Shown here: positions 20,409 through 33,142 of the stretch, one piece after another
Numbering within the stretch: the first letter of the stretch is position 1
How the letters are laid out: every line of letters begins with the position of its first letter
From: Typha latifolia
Lineage: Eukaryota; Streptophyta; Magnoliopsida; Poales; Typhaceae
Reading direction: 5' to 3'
Length of the DNA: 64,000 bases
Assembly (NCBI GenBank): GCA_019914945.1
Contig: CM034112.1
Span: 2,193,001 to 2,257,000, forward strand
Translations under genes and position numbers: made by a program
The notes under the pieces: generated by a model
Told to the model about the DNA's origin: nothing
Seen by the model: the letters and a program-made list of their open reading frames with translations, nothing else
Databases searched by the model: none

Positions 20409-22636
20409 AGGATGCAATTGCATGCAATGCCAAGTTGTTTTGCTTGAGAAACTAAAGATGTGAGTTAGAATTATGAGCACGTCCAAAATAATTAACAAGC
20501 TAATTAATAGCACCAACAAGACAAAGGATGAGCAAATAAGTGAGGAAAGAGGGGAAGTCTTATGGGGGAGGAAATGGAGGAGAAAAGACGAATAGTTGCT
20601 TGAGGGATTACAAATTAGCATCCGATGCTAATTAAACTTTTGTCTCAAGATGATAGATATAGATGATACCAAAAAGAGGTTCATATTATTGGAGGAGAGA
20701 AAGGAAATGGTTTGAATGAGAGAGAAGGAAACGTAGTAGGCATTGTGATGAACTTATTAGCTTTGGATGCTTGGCTTGATATTGATGGGAAGGATGATTG
20801 GATTGCCCAACGATTGCATCTATGCAACGATATATTAGTAGAGACACCTAGGGTGATAAGCTGGCTAGGCTTTTTTGGCTTATCGGGCTTAAATATTTAT
20901 TTATGATCTAATCCACTAATTATTCGGACCGGATCATATTCGAGCTCGAGCTAAAAAATTATAGCTTGTTACTGTTCACTGGCCTATCAAATATCATGCT
21001 CGGGTTAGGCATTATGGGCCTAGTATAACGGGCCAAATTTAAAAGATATTATATCTTATTGGGCCAAACATAATGGATCTCTATTTTAATTATCTTTCAT
21101 AGGAACATATTTATATATTAATATCTAGTTTACTAAATATTTGATGTGGGACTGAGTAACTATAGGAATATAAGACAAGCTATGAATGAGAACAGAGATA
21201 GCAAAGGCTTAACCCATGACGCCACCTACTATCTTAGGCTCAAGCTGGGCAAGCAAAAGTTTAACCCATGGGCTATGATGCCCACTATCATCTCGGGCTC
21301 GGACAGGCTTAAGCTGGTTAAAAATCGCGGATTCAAGCCGGACTTATGCAAGTCAAGCACAATGATCATCTCTAGATATGGGACGACTCCCGTTTCATTT
21401 TAATAATGTCCTGCAACTTTATATGCCAATCAACATTCTCCTGTCATTCAAAGAAAGTTTATAGTTCAACTAACGAAGAAAATGGCCTAAGCTAAGGGCT
21501 AAGCTGAATATAATTGGCCTACACGGAACCTCGATCTAAGGAGCAAGTGATAAATCTTGTATACTTTTAACCAATCAAATAGCTTGAGACTAATTTCAAA
21601 CTTAGAGTTGGTCGAGGTCGGTTTGTTTTGATTTATTTCTCAAGAGAGTTATGTGTTAGATTTTGTAATCGATAAATTTATGACCAAACAAAATTAGTCA
21701 TTATGTAAAAAATATTCTTACTTTTACTTACTACTGCGATGCAAGGCCTTATAGAGATTAGATGATAAATAGGAGTCGGACGTTTCAAGTCGTTTGAAGT
21801 TTGTTCGAAGATCATAAAAAAATAGGGTATTTTCTTTTAAGAAAAAAGAAAAGATTATATTAAAAATTAAACTTGGTGAATATAATAGTCTCCTCCAGAA
21901 TCGGAGACCAAAATTTGCACCAAAGAAGAAAGATAACTCCCATCCCAAGTACACCGGAAGCCTAAGCTTCTACCTACAAACAAGCTAATCTATAATCCGA
22001 TTAGTTTGCCTAAAAATATGAGTAACTTTACGATTGATAAAATTGCTAGTTAGAGAGATGTCTGACCCTTAGCCAATATATTAACCAATACTGTTGAATT
22101 TGTCTCGAGCGAGACATTTGTAAAGTTTCTTTGTGCAGTGCTCCTTGATGCTTCCCTAATAATTATGGCTTCAGGAATTAATGCAGATTTATACGGCTCA
22201 CATCAAGCACTAGCAATAATTGGGCTAGTGGACGGTAACATGCTATAATATTCTAGCTCGGATCAACTGATATCCAAGCATGATATCTAATGGGCTAATG
22301 GACGAATCAGCCAACAAACGGCCCAAGACTTGTAAAATTCTTTATTTATTAATATCCAACCTATGCCAAATGAAGAATTATATATATATATATATATTAG
22401 AGAATTTTACAAAACACGCTCTGTATTTTACTAATTTTGTGATTCACACGCCGTCTTTAATAATTTTATAATTTGACCCATTATTTTTTTCTTATAACTA
22501 ACTAGCGTCGACCAAGTTATTAAAATACCATATAATTTTTATAACGTATTATAAATTCTTAAGAGGCAGAGCGTAAAATATGAGGCGTGATTTGTAAAAA
22601 TTTCTATTTATATCGTGCCGCTTAAAAAGAATCCCT

Positions 22637-22802
22637 TCATAAGTTGAAGTAATTGTCCCCTTGAATCAATGCAAGAATGGGAACCCTAGAGTAATCGGTT
22701 GAGCCAAAGTCAGTGGTCTCTTTGTCCGCCACCAGGAAGACTTCACTTTCCGCCGAAGACTCCTCCTCCACTGGTGCAGTCATCAGGATAACGTAATCCC
22801 AC
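22637..22802 (-). pseudogene. Isolated exon-like fragment, product not recognised
   Basis: On the minus strand an open stretch of about 55 codons follows a pyrimidine-rich TTTGTTTCTTCTAG acceptor and reads WDYVILMTAPVEEE, then SAESEVFLVADKETTDFGS, then YSRVPILALIQGDNYFNL and a stop. It is more GC-rich and more protein-like than its surroundings. No start, upstream exon or partner is found within 1 kb, so it looks like the last exon of a dead or displaced gene. I cannot name the family. Confidence 0.35.
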
Positions 22803-23476
22803 TAGAAGAAACAAACCTAAGTATTGACCAATAAACTATAAACTTCTTTGTGGAATATAGTAGATCATGGCTCTTCCGCTAGCTTTGGCCTTCACTTTGA
22901 TGATGGAAACTTAAAACAAGACGACTTGGCCGGAGCTACGACGACTCATCCACTAAAGGAAAGTTCCTTTCTAGTGGACGTTGAATCATTCTAAGATTAG
23001 AAATAAATATTATAAAAAAAAAAAGTTGTACGATTTTCATACGATAGTTTCTCCGAATAACCTATAATCAGAATAGAGATAAAGTTGGACGATATTTATA
23101 TAGGATAGTTTCTCGGTAATAAAGACTTCTTTTTAATACATAAGCGTTAAAAAGGTGCACTTTTCGATACTATTATTTATTTATATGTTTTTTAAAGTTG
23201 TTATATAAAAGGAATAAAAGAAAAATATAGGGATTAGGGTTCCGGTGCAATATATTTGTCTATAAGGGTACTTTTGTTTTTGTTTTTTTTAAGGTATTTA
23301 TAATAAATAACGTATATATATATATATATATATATATGAATAAATAAGAGACTTTTTAAAAGTATACAAGTTAAAAAAAAAAAACCCTAAAAATAATAAA
23401 ATAATATTGTCCCTTTCTATCTTAATCTTAGTTTCCCTCTTGTCCACAAAGTTCCCACATTCCAATAGATGAAGAC

Positions 23477-23496
23477 TTGACTCTTGACTCTTGACT
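23477..23496 (+). promoter_or_regulatory. Triple TTGACT (W-box-like) cluster
   Basis: Three TTGACT hexamers at 23477, 23484 and 23491, spaced 7 bp. TTGACY is the core bound by WRKY factors. It lies about 1.9 kb upstream of the NAC gene. It may be chance microrepeat expansion. Confidence 0.35.
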
Positions 23497-24484
23497 CCTG
23501 TGAGAGAGAGAGGGGGGTATAGTAGTAAACTATCTAGAGGTAAAACCGTAGAAAAAAGAAAGAAAAAAAGAAAGCATAAGCTTTGAACGATTCCAAATAT
23601 TCACATCGTTAGTGGAAGAATAGGATAAGTGGCTATCCCAAGAAAATTTAATTCTGGGCCAACAGAACAACACCTTATCTTGGAGTTATCTGGAAGATCC
23701 CGTGAACTATGACCAAGGCCATGGAAGATATTCCGGACGACTCAGTAAATGAAGAGAATAAATGCCAATCAGATTGTCCTTTATGCAGACCATCAATGTT
23801 TATTCTCGATCTTATCGGCTCTTTCAATTCCTTCAACCTTTTCCAGTCAAAGGAAGCGTCCTGGTTGAATAAACTTATTCCCTAAAGGGTTAATATAGCA
23901 ACTTATTCATGCGATCCTAGGAGGATTAGTATCAAATGATGATTAAATTATAGTTATCCTGGACTCCTACAGAGAGACGAAGATTATAATATTTTTACAT
24001 TATTAAGAGGATAAAAAGTTTTATTCTTCAAGAGTATAATATAATATTGAGTTCTAATATAGAAGGTAAATTGTAATTTTGTCTAAAAATTACGAGTTCA
24101 TTAGCTTTATTATAAATATAATTAAGATCGTTAAATATGTTTAATTAATTATAACTATTAGAATTTTGTACGACTTTTACTGATAGCTGTATAATAAGAA
24201 TGTCAAATCTAAAGTGCTACTAACCTTTTTTCCTTTTCTTTTCAACTTTTAGCCTAACCTTTAGAAACCATAAGATTAATTAATAATTAAACAGAGTTAG
24301 GTATAAAACGAATTTGTTTATTGATTTCAGATGATTCTAAAGGAGTTATTTCAAACAACAGCTGTAAACTTATCCAATCTAACGATGCCTAAATTATAAC
24401 CACAATTTATTATTAAGTTTCCACGAGAAGAATAACCGAGGTCCATATATTTGAGCATTTTAAAGTCTAGTCGTGCAGGAATCA

Positions 24485-24498
24485 TGACTCATGACTCA
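24485..24498 (+). promoter_or_regulatory. Tandem TGACTCA (GCN4/AP-1-like) pair
   Basis: Two abutting TGACTCA heptamers, the core recognised by some plant bZIP factors, about 0.9 kb upstream of the NAC start. The function is inference only. Confidence 0.35.
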
Positions 24499-25088
24499 TG
24501 AGCCGTAAAACCTCGACCACTGGAACCATCGATAGTAAAATATTAGAATTTTTATAAATTATATTTTATATTTTAATTATTTTGTGATTTATATTCTATC
24601 TTTTGAATATTTTATAATTTAATCTCTCTTTTCCTTTTATAATTATTATATAACGCTATGATGTTATTTTGACTAATTAATATCGTCTAAATTACTAAAA
24701 TATCTTTATCATTTTTTTTTCTTATTTTTTATATCAATCTACTATCTTCCCTACTTATCTCTTCCACCACCGTCTTTTCTTATTTTTCTCTTCATCTTCT
24801 CTTTTGAGAAGAAAAAAGAAAAATAAAGAAGATGGAAATAATGAGATATTTATTAATTATTTTATATATTATAACAGAATATTTTTTTAGTACCGTCTAA
24901 GTTAACCTATATTAAATAAAAATTATGAAAATCATAAGGTGTCAAATTATAAAATATTTCAAGGAAAGTTACATTTTAAATTCTAAATGAATTTCTTATT
25001 CGCACCTTGTCTTTCAGTGTTTATATGCTGCGGATTCAAAGAAAACATAAGATATGAACCATTAAATAAATGCAATTTTTGAACAACA

Positions 25089-25111
25089 AATAATAATAAT
25101 AATAATAATAA
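25089..25111. repeat. (AAT)n microsatellite
   Basis: About seven AAT units in the NAC upstream region. Confidence 0.9.
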
Positions 25112-25379
25112 AGGAAGCCGCTTTACCTAACCCCGTGATTAAATTATCACTAATAAATCCAAGAACAACACCGATCCCCCTGTCCTTCTCCACGTCGGTA
25201 AAAGTCATCGTAAATCGAAATTAGGGGATTGAGAAGGTCTCGTGGGCCCCACCCAACACAAGCTAATGGCACTCCCTGCCTATTTATTCCTCCCAGGAAA
25301 CCCATCCAAGATCAAAAGCCAAAGATTTTTTTTCGAAGAATAACTACTCCTCCCACTACGATAACTATTCCTGTCCGCC

Positions 25380-26475
25380 ATGGACTCAAGTGGCTCACAG
25401 GTCGATCTCCCAGGGTTCCGGTTCCATCCGACGGAGGAGGAGCTGCTCGACTTTTACCTCAGCACCGTCGTGAACGGCAAGAGACTCCAGTTCGACGTGA
25501 TTACCACCGTCAATATCTACCGCTACGATCCATGGGAGCTCCCCGGTGCGTATATATATAAACAGATAACTTCCCTTTATCCCGATCAGATGAGAACTTA
25601 TTCTCGAATAGCGTCACTTACCGGTGGATGAATAGGTTTGGCGAGGATAGGGGAGAGGGAGTGGTACTTCTACGTGCCGAGGGATCGGAAGCAATCGAAC
25701 GGGGGGCGGCCGAATCGGACGACGGGGAAGGGGTTTTGGAAGGCGACCGGGTCGGATCGCCCAATCCGGTCCGCGGCGGACCCGAAACGGCTGATTGGGC
25801 TGAAGAAGACGTTGGTTTATTACGAGGGTCGAGCGCCGAGAGGGACGAGGACGGATTGGGTCATGAACGAGTACAGGCTCCCCGATGGAATAACCCCTCC
25901 CAAGGTACGATAGTAACTTTATCGTTCCCGATAAGTGCGTTGCTGCCATCTTTGCGGTTTAAACCCTGCGCTTTTCACTATTCACAAATCACTTCAAGGA
26001 ATTAATATAATTATTTTCTTTTTTGGAAGCTAAAAGAATCTATTGGAACATGCAGGAGGACATAGTGTTGTGCAAGATATATCGGAAGGCGACATCGTTG
26101 AAAGAGCTCGAGCATAGGGCGGCGATGCTCGAGGAGGCACGATCATCGCAAACTTCTGGATCTCCAGTGGATTCTCTTTCATGCTCCGATCAAGAGAGCT
26201 TTCAGAAGTTGACGGCATTAGAGAAGACTGGTAATCGCGTGAATGCTGTGTTAGCTAAAGAGGAGGAGGAGCAGGAGCAGGACGTCGTGAAAATAGAGGT
26301 GGAGGCCATGACGACGGCCACCGTCGATGTACAAAGCCGGCCGATGAGCCTAACTGAGCTAGAAGTTCCAAAATATAGTGGACTCGAGTGGATGCAGGAT
26401 CCATTCCTAACTCAGCTACGTAGCCCTTGGATGGAACAGTGGTCTCCTTATTATACCAGCGTGCTTAATATCTAG
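25380..26475 (+). CDS. NAC domain transcription factor
   Basis: Three exons: 25380-25545, 25636-25904 and 26056-26475, with GT/AG introns of 90 and 151 bp, giving 284 residues. NAC factors are plant DNA-binding regulators. The NAC domain spans about residues 10-160: subdomain [21 protein letters not shown] with [10 protein letters not shown], then [52 protein letters not shown] and [10 protein letters not shown], and subdomain E with [12 protein letters not shown] after the second intron. The first intron falls after ELPG as in most NAC genes. The C-terminal 120 residues are acidic and Ser/Glu-rich and probably activate transcription; no membrane segment follows. The start has a strong context (GCCATGG). 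[14 protein letters not shown] resembles the NAC22/NAC042-type subgroup; I do not assign an orthologue. Confidence 0.93.
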
Positions 26476-29400
26476 AGTTGTAATTAAACTTTGGCAAATT
26501 AAGAGTGACGTTAATTGGCTTCGGACTAGAAATTTGCATGCGTTCATGCAGCAAAGATGGAATTTTTGGAGAAGGGAGATGTGGCCTTCTGTGCTTCTCG
26601 GTGATTACGAAAGAGAACAATTATCTTATCTCAACTTTAATCTTGCTTCACTCAAAAAGACTACTGGGAGGATCGGAGGAAAAATTATATATATATATAT
26701 ATATTGACATAATTTATTTCTTTATTTCTTTATTTTGGTGGCTGATTTAGAACGAGAGAAACAGAAGAAACTTTAGATGAGGACTGCTACTCTCAATGGA
26801 GATTAATATTTTAGGGCAGATGGGGTGCAGTCTACCCATCAAGATGCAAAACTGATTTTATCACTTCTAATTCTCATATTAATTTTATAAAAAAACTTTG
26901 TAGTTTGTTCATTTTATTAATAAAAGTCTATGGTTTAATCCCCAATCTTTTCTCAAAAAAGAAAGTCGATTTAAAATTTGTCCGGGGCTTAATTTGGTTC
27001 AGCTCAACTAGGTTTAATCTGATTTAGGATCAACTAGATCTAATTTATCTCAATTGGGTAGATTAGACTTTGAGAAATTAATTCTTTTAAAAAAAATATT
27101 CTATAATTGGTTTTAATTATTATCAACACCCTATCCTCCGGGCTTTACATTGGCTTTATTTTTCATATATATATTATGCATAATATCTCATCTTAAGTTA
27201 ACTTTGCGGATAGACTCGGTTATCGGGCGGGCTGAGCCGAGTTCGGGTTGGGCTAATCGAGCTGGCTATCGTGTTCGCCAGCTCGCTCGTGAGTGGATCG
27301 AGCCAGGCCGAGCTAGAATAGTCTAGTTCGTTACTGTCTATTTACTCGAGTGAGAGCAGGTTGGTCGAGCCGGATTGGCGCAAATATTTAGAATTTTTTT
27401 TTTACCGTTAGCTTATTTTTTAAAAAATATTTTTATTCTTCTTTTTTTTAGAAAAATAGAATATGTTAAAAATATTTAAACAACACATAGTACTAAGGGC
27501 AGGCTTTCGTGTGAGCCAAACATGTGGGCTTTCGTGTAGGTTGACGAGCAAGCTTTCGAACCAGACTTTCAAGTTGGGTTGATGGACAGGTTTTAGGGTC
27601 GGGCCGAGCGAGGAAAGGATTGGCCCATGTCGCTCATTGATAGTTCGTGCTCAGGCTAAGCCGAGACCAAACCTAGCCGGGTTAGGCTAGGGACGGGCAA
27701 GTTGGGCAGTTGATCAGTTATATATACAATACTATCATTTTTATCTTGGGCAGACAATTTTATGTAAGGATATTTTAAAGTATTTAATTTTTTTTATCTA
27801 TAACTTAATAGAATATTTTGTATTATGTTAAAATTAACTCATACTGTTTTCTCGAACCAATAAATATAAAATGTGGGAGCCAACTAATACATACATATAT
27901 ATATATATATATATACAACAAGGTGTTAACAATATCGCTATATACAACTAAGGGTGGCATCATTTTTTATCAGACTACTATAACAAGAAGCAAATCTAAG
28001 CCCCTGTTCAGTTCGGCTAAACACTATAATATCTTCATTCTAAAATACAAATATTATTTATTAAAATTATATTTTATATCACATGTTAACTCAATTATAA
28101 TTTATTTTTTGATATCATATCAAAGGGTATATATATTAATTTTATAATAAAAAAATAAAATATATTTTTTTTATCTCTTCCTTTACTTTATATCACATTA
28201 AAGATAATTATTACATTTTTATTCTATAATACAAGTGAACAAAAAAATAATTATTTCTAGAATAAAAACCACATTTTGGTAATTATAAATGTGAATAACT
28301 ATTCTAGAATCAACCTTATTTCTAAAGTAAATAATACCCAAAAATTTTAAAAATTTTAAATTTAATATAATCAGGTTCAGATCATAAATTAATTGTTTAA
28401 CTCGATTATTAAATAAGTTGTATTTATATTTATTACCTCTAACTTGATAAATTTATTTCTCACCAAATTTGTCAAGCCGTTTATGACTCCATAATAATTT
28501 ATTTATAACATGATAATCTAATTATGGGCTTATAACCCTAATAATTAGTTTATCATCTAAATGACATAGTTATAACCAAACTAATTTATATAAATTTAAA
28601 TATATATATATATATATATGTATGTATATATACATTTTAGAACCGTTTTTGACATATATAATATATTTAATAAATAAACTGAGTTCATGTTGGTATTGTC
28701 TAACCTAACTCAAACTCGATTAATCCGACCCAATTGCTATAATTATATACAACAGTACATATATATATATATATATAATAATTTGTTTATCTATCTTTTA
28801 AGGACCGCAAGCAAAGTAGGCTCGAAAGTCAAGTCCTCAAAGTTATTTCCCACTTGTAGACTAAGAAATAATTTCGTACGTAGATTTTATAACTTGTGGA
28901 ATCTCAAGCTATTCTTTTCCATAGTATATAGCTTGGAGTGCCACTAATTAATTTTAGCGTTATTTAGACATAGCACCTCCAGAAGACTCTCTATTTTAAA
29001 AGAATAAGATAATAATGTTATAATTAATATTTAATCCTACTAATCCATCATCGAGATCAATGGTGTTTTTTTTAGAGAGAGAGAGATCAACAGTTTTATT
29101 TTCATATAATTGCTACAAATCTTCTGAAATTTTATAATTGTCGTTACTTTTTTTTAAATTTTTTTTATTATTTTATAACTGTCATTATAATTATTTTATA
29201 ATCAAATATTTATCATATATTTTAATAATAAAAATATACTAAAATATCCTTCTTTCTTAAGTTTAGAATGTTAAATATCTATGATGAAAGAAGAGATTTT
29301 TTAATATACTGTAATATTAGGTAAAAAATTAAACCATTTTAGACGATTTATTTAAGGGAAAATAGTATTTCTTAAGCCTAATTTAGATTTTAATCCCTAT

Positions 29401-29797
29401 TAGTTTGATTTAATTAATTAAATGGCATTCCTGAAAGAGCACAATAAGTTTAGTGGTAATTATGACATCTTGAAAGATTTATGTGGCAATTATCAATTAA
29501 AAAAATATAAATTTCAAATCTCGAAAGATCATTTTATTCTCAACTTTATCCTTTTTTTTTTCTTTCTAAAATAAGAGTAAATAATCCTCATCACATTAAA
29601 ATTAATCTGTGAAATTAGCTTGCGAAGAAAGGAACACACACATATTCTTGTTTATTACTTAATTCATGCCCACCTTCCATTGTTAATGGGCATATACGTG
29701 TGTGTATATACACACATATATTCGATACATCAAAGACATAAATGATAAAGTAGTAGCTTCCTGGCTTTATTTCACAAGTACAACATCTACTACAGAA
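26476..29797. other. Spacer, NAC to chitinase 1
   Basis: Holds the NAC 3' UTR, (AT)n runs (about 26688, 27894, 28603, 28757), a GC-richer dispersed repeat at about 27190-27700 related to 20840-21400, a MITE-like copy at 28000-28340, and AT-rich sequence from 28340 to 29690 with nothing recognisable. The 3' UTR of chitinase 1 probably starts before 29797. Confidence 0.5.
28000..28340 (+). mobile_element. MITE-like repeat, copy 2
   Basis: Non-coding repeat beginning near GCCCCTGTTCAGTTCGG and containing ATTATTTATTAAAATTATAT, a stretch nearly identical in the copy at 55645-56001. The beginning resembles the GGGGCCTGTTTGG-type ends of plant MITEs. Boundaries are approximate. Confidence 0.6.
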
Positions 29798-30968
29798 TTA
29801 GGTAAAGGGTTGCTGGCTGTAACAATCCAAGTTATCCCCATAGCTAACACCCAGAATGTCACAATATCTCTTGTAGAACCCAATCCGATCTTCGACCCTG
29901 CTATCTTGTCCATGCCCACACTCAAGTCCTCCATTGATGATATTGGTGATCACGCCGTAGCCCGGAAGCCGGTTGGCCGATACGTCCGCGGCCGACGGCG
30001 TCCACTGCCCGGTGATCACGTCATGAGACGAGGGCTTAGGGGATTGAGGAGTCATCCAGAACCAGAGTGCAGTCTTGAACGAGATGGTTGGGTCCGTGGC
30101 AACCAAGTCTGGGTCATTCAGTAGGTCTGATCCAATAGCTTTCCCAGCCGGCCCATAATTGTAGTTGCTACAATAATTTTACATAAATTTATTAGAGGTA
30201 ATGGACAAATATATGTATATATTTAATTGAGTATTAATTTAGGTAGGTATTTACTAGGAGATTTGAATTGGTCCTCTGCCATAATACTTCTTTCCTGGAG
30301 CACAAGGCCATTGGGTGCTTTGAACGCAGTAGTCAGAAGTAGCACCTTGCTCTTGGAGATAACAGTAGCCCCAAGCATATGGGCCATCCGGTGCACTTGC
30401 CCATCCACCTAAAAGTATAACGCTCAGTCTCTCAGTGAAACATAGTTACAAACAATTCAAATGTACTTATTCTTAATAACGCTTAGTCCCTCTTTTAACT
30501 GAACTACTAGGCGAAGGTAGACTACTTCTATGAGCTACTAAATACCACTAACTCACCAGTGGTCTCATGAGACGTCTGTGCTAAGAAAGCAGCGATCTCC
30601 CTCTTCTGAGTCGTCGTATCGCCGGTCGTCGCAAACGCCCCAAAAGAATTGGCGGCGGCGACGAAGGCTTCGTAGGTGTAAAACCCGTGCGCAGGGCAAG
30701 CAGCGTCGTTGCGGTGCAGAAGCATTTGGTCGAACACTGACTGGCTAATGAGCGAAGCGACGCCGCCGCTGCCTCCGCCGCCTCCGCCGCCACATTGGCT
30801 TTGGCAGCCAGTGCCGCAGTAGTCTGTGGTGGTTCCACACCAGCCGTATTGGCTGCAACATTGGCCATTAGGACATAGGGCACCACCAGCTTGGCTTCCG
30901 CATTGCTCGGCTAAGCTGCCCAGCGATGAGTATAAGGCTAAGATGGCTGCTACGATCCAAAACTTCAT
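29798..30968 (-). CDS. Class I chitinase (GH19), copy 1
   Basis: Endochitinase that cleaves chitin of fungal walls. Exons 30557-30968, 30255-30408 and 29798-30167 join to 311 aa; junctions in codons TG|G and TA|C are shared by all six copies. Domains: signal peptide (about 1-20, ending SLA), hevein-type chitin-binding domain with eight Cys (EQCGSQAGG to CQSQC), a short Gly-rich linker ([10 protein letters not shown]), then the GH19 catalytic domain. Both catalytic Glu (SHETTGG and YLQEQG) and the binding residues in GRGPIQIS and IINGG are present. It ends CYSQQPFT: there is no vacuolar C-terminal propeptide, so the enzyme is probably secreted. A sequence resembling the propeptide coding region persists after the stop. 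The hevein aromatic residues (QYGWC) are retained. Closest in linker and tail to copy 4. Confidence 0.93.
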
Positions 30969-33142
30969 TACTCTAAACTAATCAGGTTGTAGTAGTGATC
31001 ATATAGGTGAGAAATAGGGTGAGGTTATATAGAGGAAGAGATGGGAATTATTCGTCGGCTTAGCGTGTGAGATCTAATTACTTAATTTGACTACGTAGAC
31101 TCTGACAGAACACGAGCTAGGTTGATTAGGTGGCAAGACTTAATTATGGGCGAATTAATTAGGTTGAAGCTTACGTTTTACTCTGTTTTTTGGATAATAA
31201 TCTTGAAATATAGGGTACTAACCTGCTAACTCATAGCATAACTTCAAGCTTAACTTATAACATGCATGCTAGTTAAGGATTAACACCTTGCTAACTACTC
31301 GTCAACTTAGTTAGGATTCTACAAGAATTAATTCATTAATTCTAGAATGCAGTGCAAGGATAAGAGAAGACTTGAGTGAAGACGACGAAAGAAGCACATG
31401 CATGCACGTTTTCGTGATGCCAATTACTCCATCTTTCTCCATCTTTGTGGGAATTTCTCGCCATTATCCTCTGCCCACCATATATTCCACGGATCGTAGT
31501 ATTGTTTTCATATTATCTCTCTTCCCTTAGTGCTGGTCAACAGCGAAGAAGTATATATGGTACACTAAGTCCAAGAGATTGCACTGTTCTTTGATTCTTT
31601 TCGAGAGCTTTAAAAATTAAAGCCATGCACGTTTTAAGATATAAAAAACTACATTTTTTCTAGGATAATATAGCTCTCTTTTTTTTAATCAAAACTTTAT
31701 TTATTTAACAGAGTAATGTATTGAATCCTAGCAATGCACCCTAGCTCCTCAATAATGCAACGATAGACCCTCTGAGGATCGACTGTGAGGCAACGATGAG
31801 AGTTTTTCTAGTCAAACACAATCCCTTTCCCTGACTTCCCCCCTGGCCTCCACCTTTGCGAAAAGAAGCTAATCTTCGAGTTCCGTATCCCCAAGTCGAT
31901 CTTGGATTCCTGTGTGAACGCCTTGCAATTAATGTTGGAGGGCATTATAGAACTTATCAAGGTGGGGGGCAATAAGAATGCTTGGCGCTGCTCGGACTGG
32001 CAGGTGCTGGTGATGGCCATCCATGCAAGAGACCTTAGTGCCAGGATATTTATGATATTTGTCTTTGTATCCTCGTATTATTATTAGATTCATTCATGAG
32101 CAGGGCTAATAATGTCGACGCTCACTCCGGTGCCAAGTTGGTGGTTTGAACCAAATACGGGGAAGACCGAAGACCTGTACCTGGATGGCCCTCGCTTTTT
32201 AGAATCTGAATGAATTATTCATGTCTACGGATATTGATGGTACATTCAAATTAATTTGAAATTATAATGCTATAGATAGATATATTCATGAACTTCAAAG
32301 TTGTGGGGGAAAAAGCACAGTGAAAAAGTAGGAAAATATTTTTACTTTATGAATGTCTTACAAATTGTCGACATGCTGCCTATGTTGATAAAAGAAATAG
32401 AAATATGCTGCCTATATTATTATTCACATTAATGATACCATATTGTTTTTTTAATCATTTAGCCACATATTTTTTTAATATCTCAGATACCACCTAACAT
32501 TACTTCTCTTAAAAGGATAGTTACCATATAGGTTATCTAAATTAAGTATAGATACAAAATAACCTTAATACTCTAATTAAATATTTTTAATATTAAGATA
32601 AAATATAATGGGGAATCAGTCTTTAAAATCCGATGGTGGTATAATAAGCAATGGGTGTGAACAATGGATCGAATGGTAAATAACTGGATATCTATATGGT
32701 TGGGTGTGAATTATAATAAAGTCAAGTAGTAGGGTGTTTTGAATAAATTCTCCAAAATTATTTGTTATAAGTCTCCAGAAATATAGGATTACATATTTAA
32801 ACCTATAGAGCAAGTAAAAGGCCGGCGATGTGTGTGTATATATGAAGCCCAGTTTGCTATTATCCATTCGGCCCAATAAGGCCCAACTAATATATGCAAA
32901 CAAGTTAGAGACCGAGGTTGTCATATCGTCCTATAAATCAATTTATATCTCAGAGATGAAAACATTTTTAGCAGTAAATTCCTAACGAGCATTTGAACTT
33001 GCAAAAGAGATGATCATAATATGTTGATTTAACGGGCTTAGATGGATTTGAACAGGGCCTTAGGAGTGGCATTAAACATCGCACTATCTCATCAATTCAG
33101 GAAGAATTGAAGGATAGATACTTTTATTGAATACGACATAAC
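30969..33142. other. Spacer, chitinase 1 to 2
   Basis: Chitinase 1 promoter to about 31600. A GC-richer patch at 31740-32200 has short ORFs on both strands (31808, 31902) that I cannot match to a family. From 32220 to 32980 is AT-rich. The 3' flank of chitinase 2 begins near 33000. Confidence 0.5.
31024..31031 (-). promoter_or_regulatory. TATA box of chitinase 1
   Basis: TATATAAC on the minus strand, about 56 bp upstream of the ATG. Confidence 0.6.

Larger units (their letters stand above)
20287..25379. other. Long spacer between S4 and the NAC gene
   Basis: S4 upstream sequence reaches about 20700. From 20840 to 21400 is a GC-richer dispersed repeat (GGGCTT/GAGCTCGAGC motifs) related to 27190-27700. 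About 22390-22600 and 24530-25000 are AT-rich repeat remnants of the kind seen elsewhere in the window. A possible exon fragment lies at 22637-22800. (AT)n runs lie at about 22380 and 23312-23337. The stretch 23400-25379 is NAC upstream sequence with tandem TTGACT and TGACTCA motifs. No intact gene seen. Confidence 0.5.

Noticed and set aside
20840..21410. Gene candidate in the GC-richer stretch
   Set aside because: Short interrupted frames and similarity to 27190-27700 point to a dispersed repeat.
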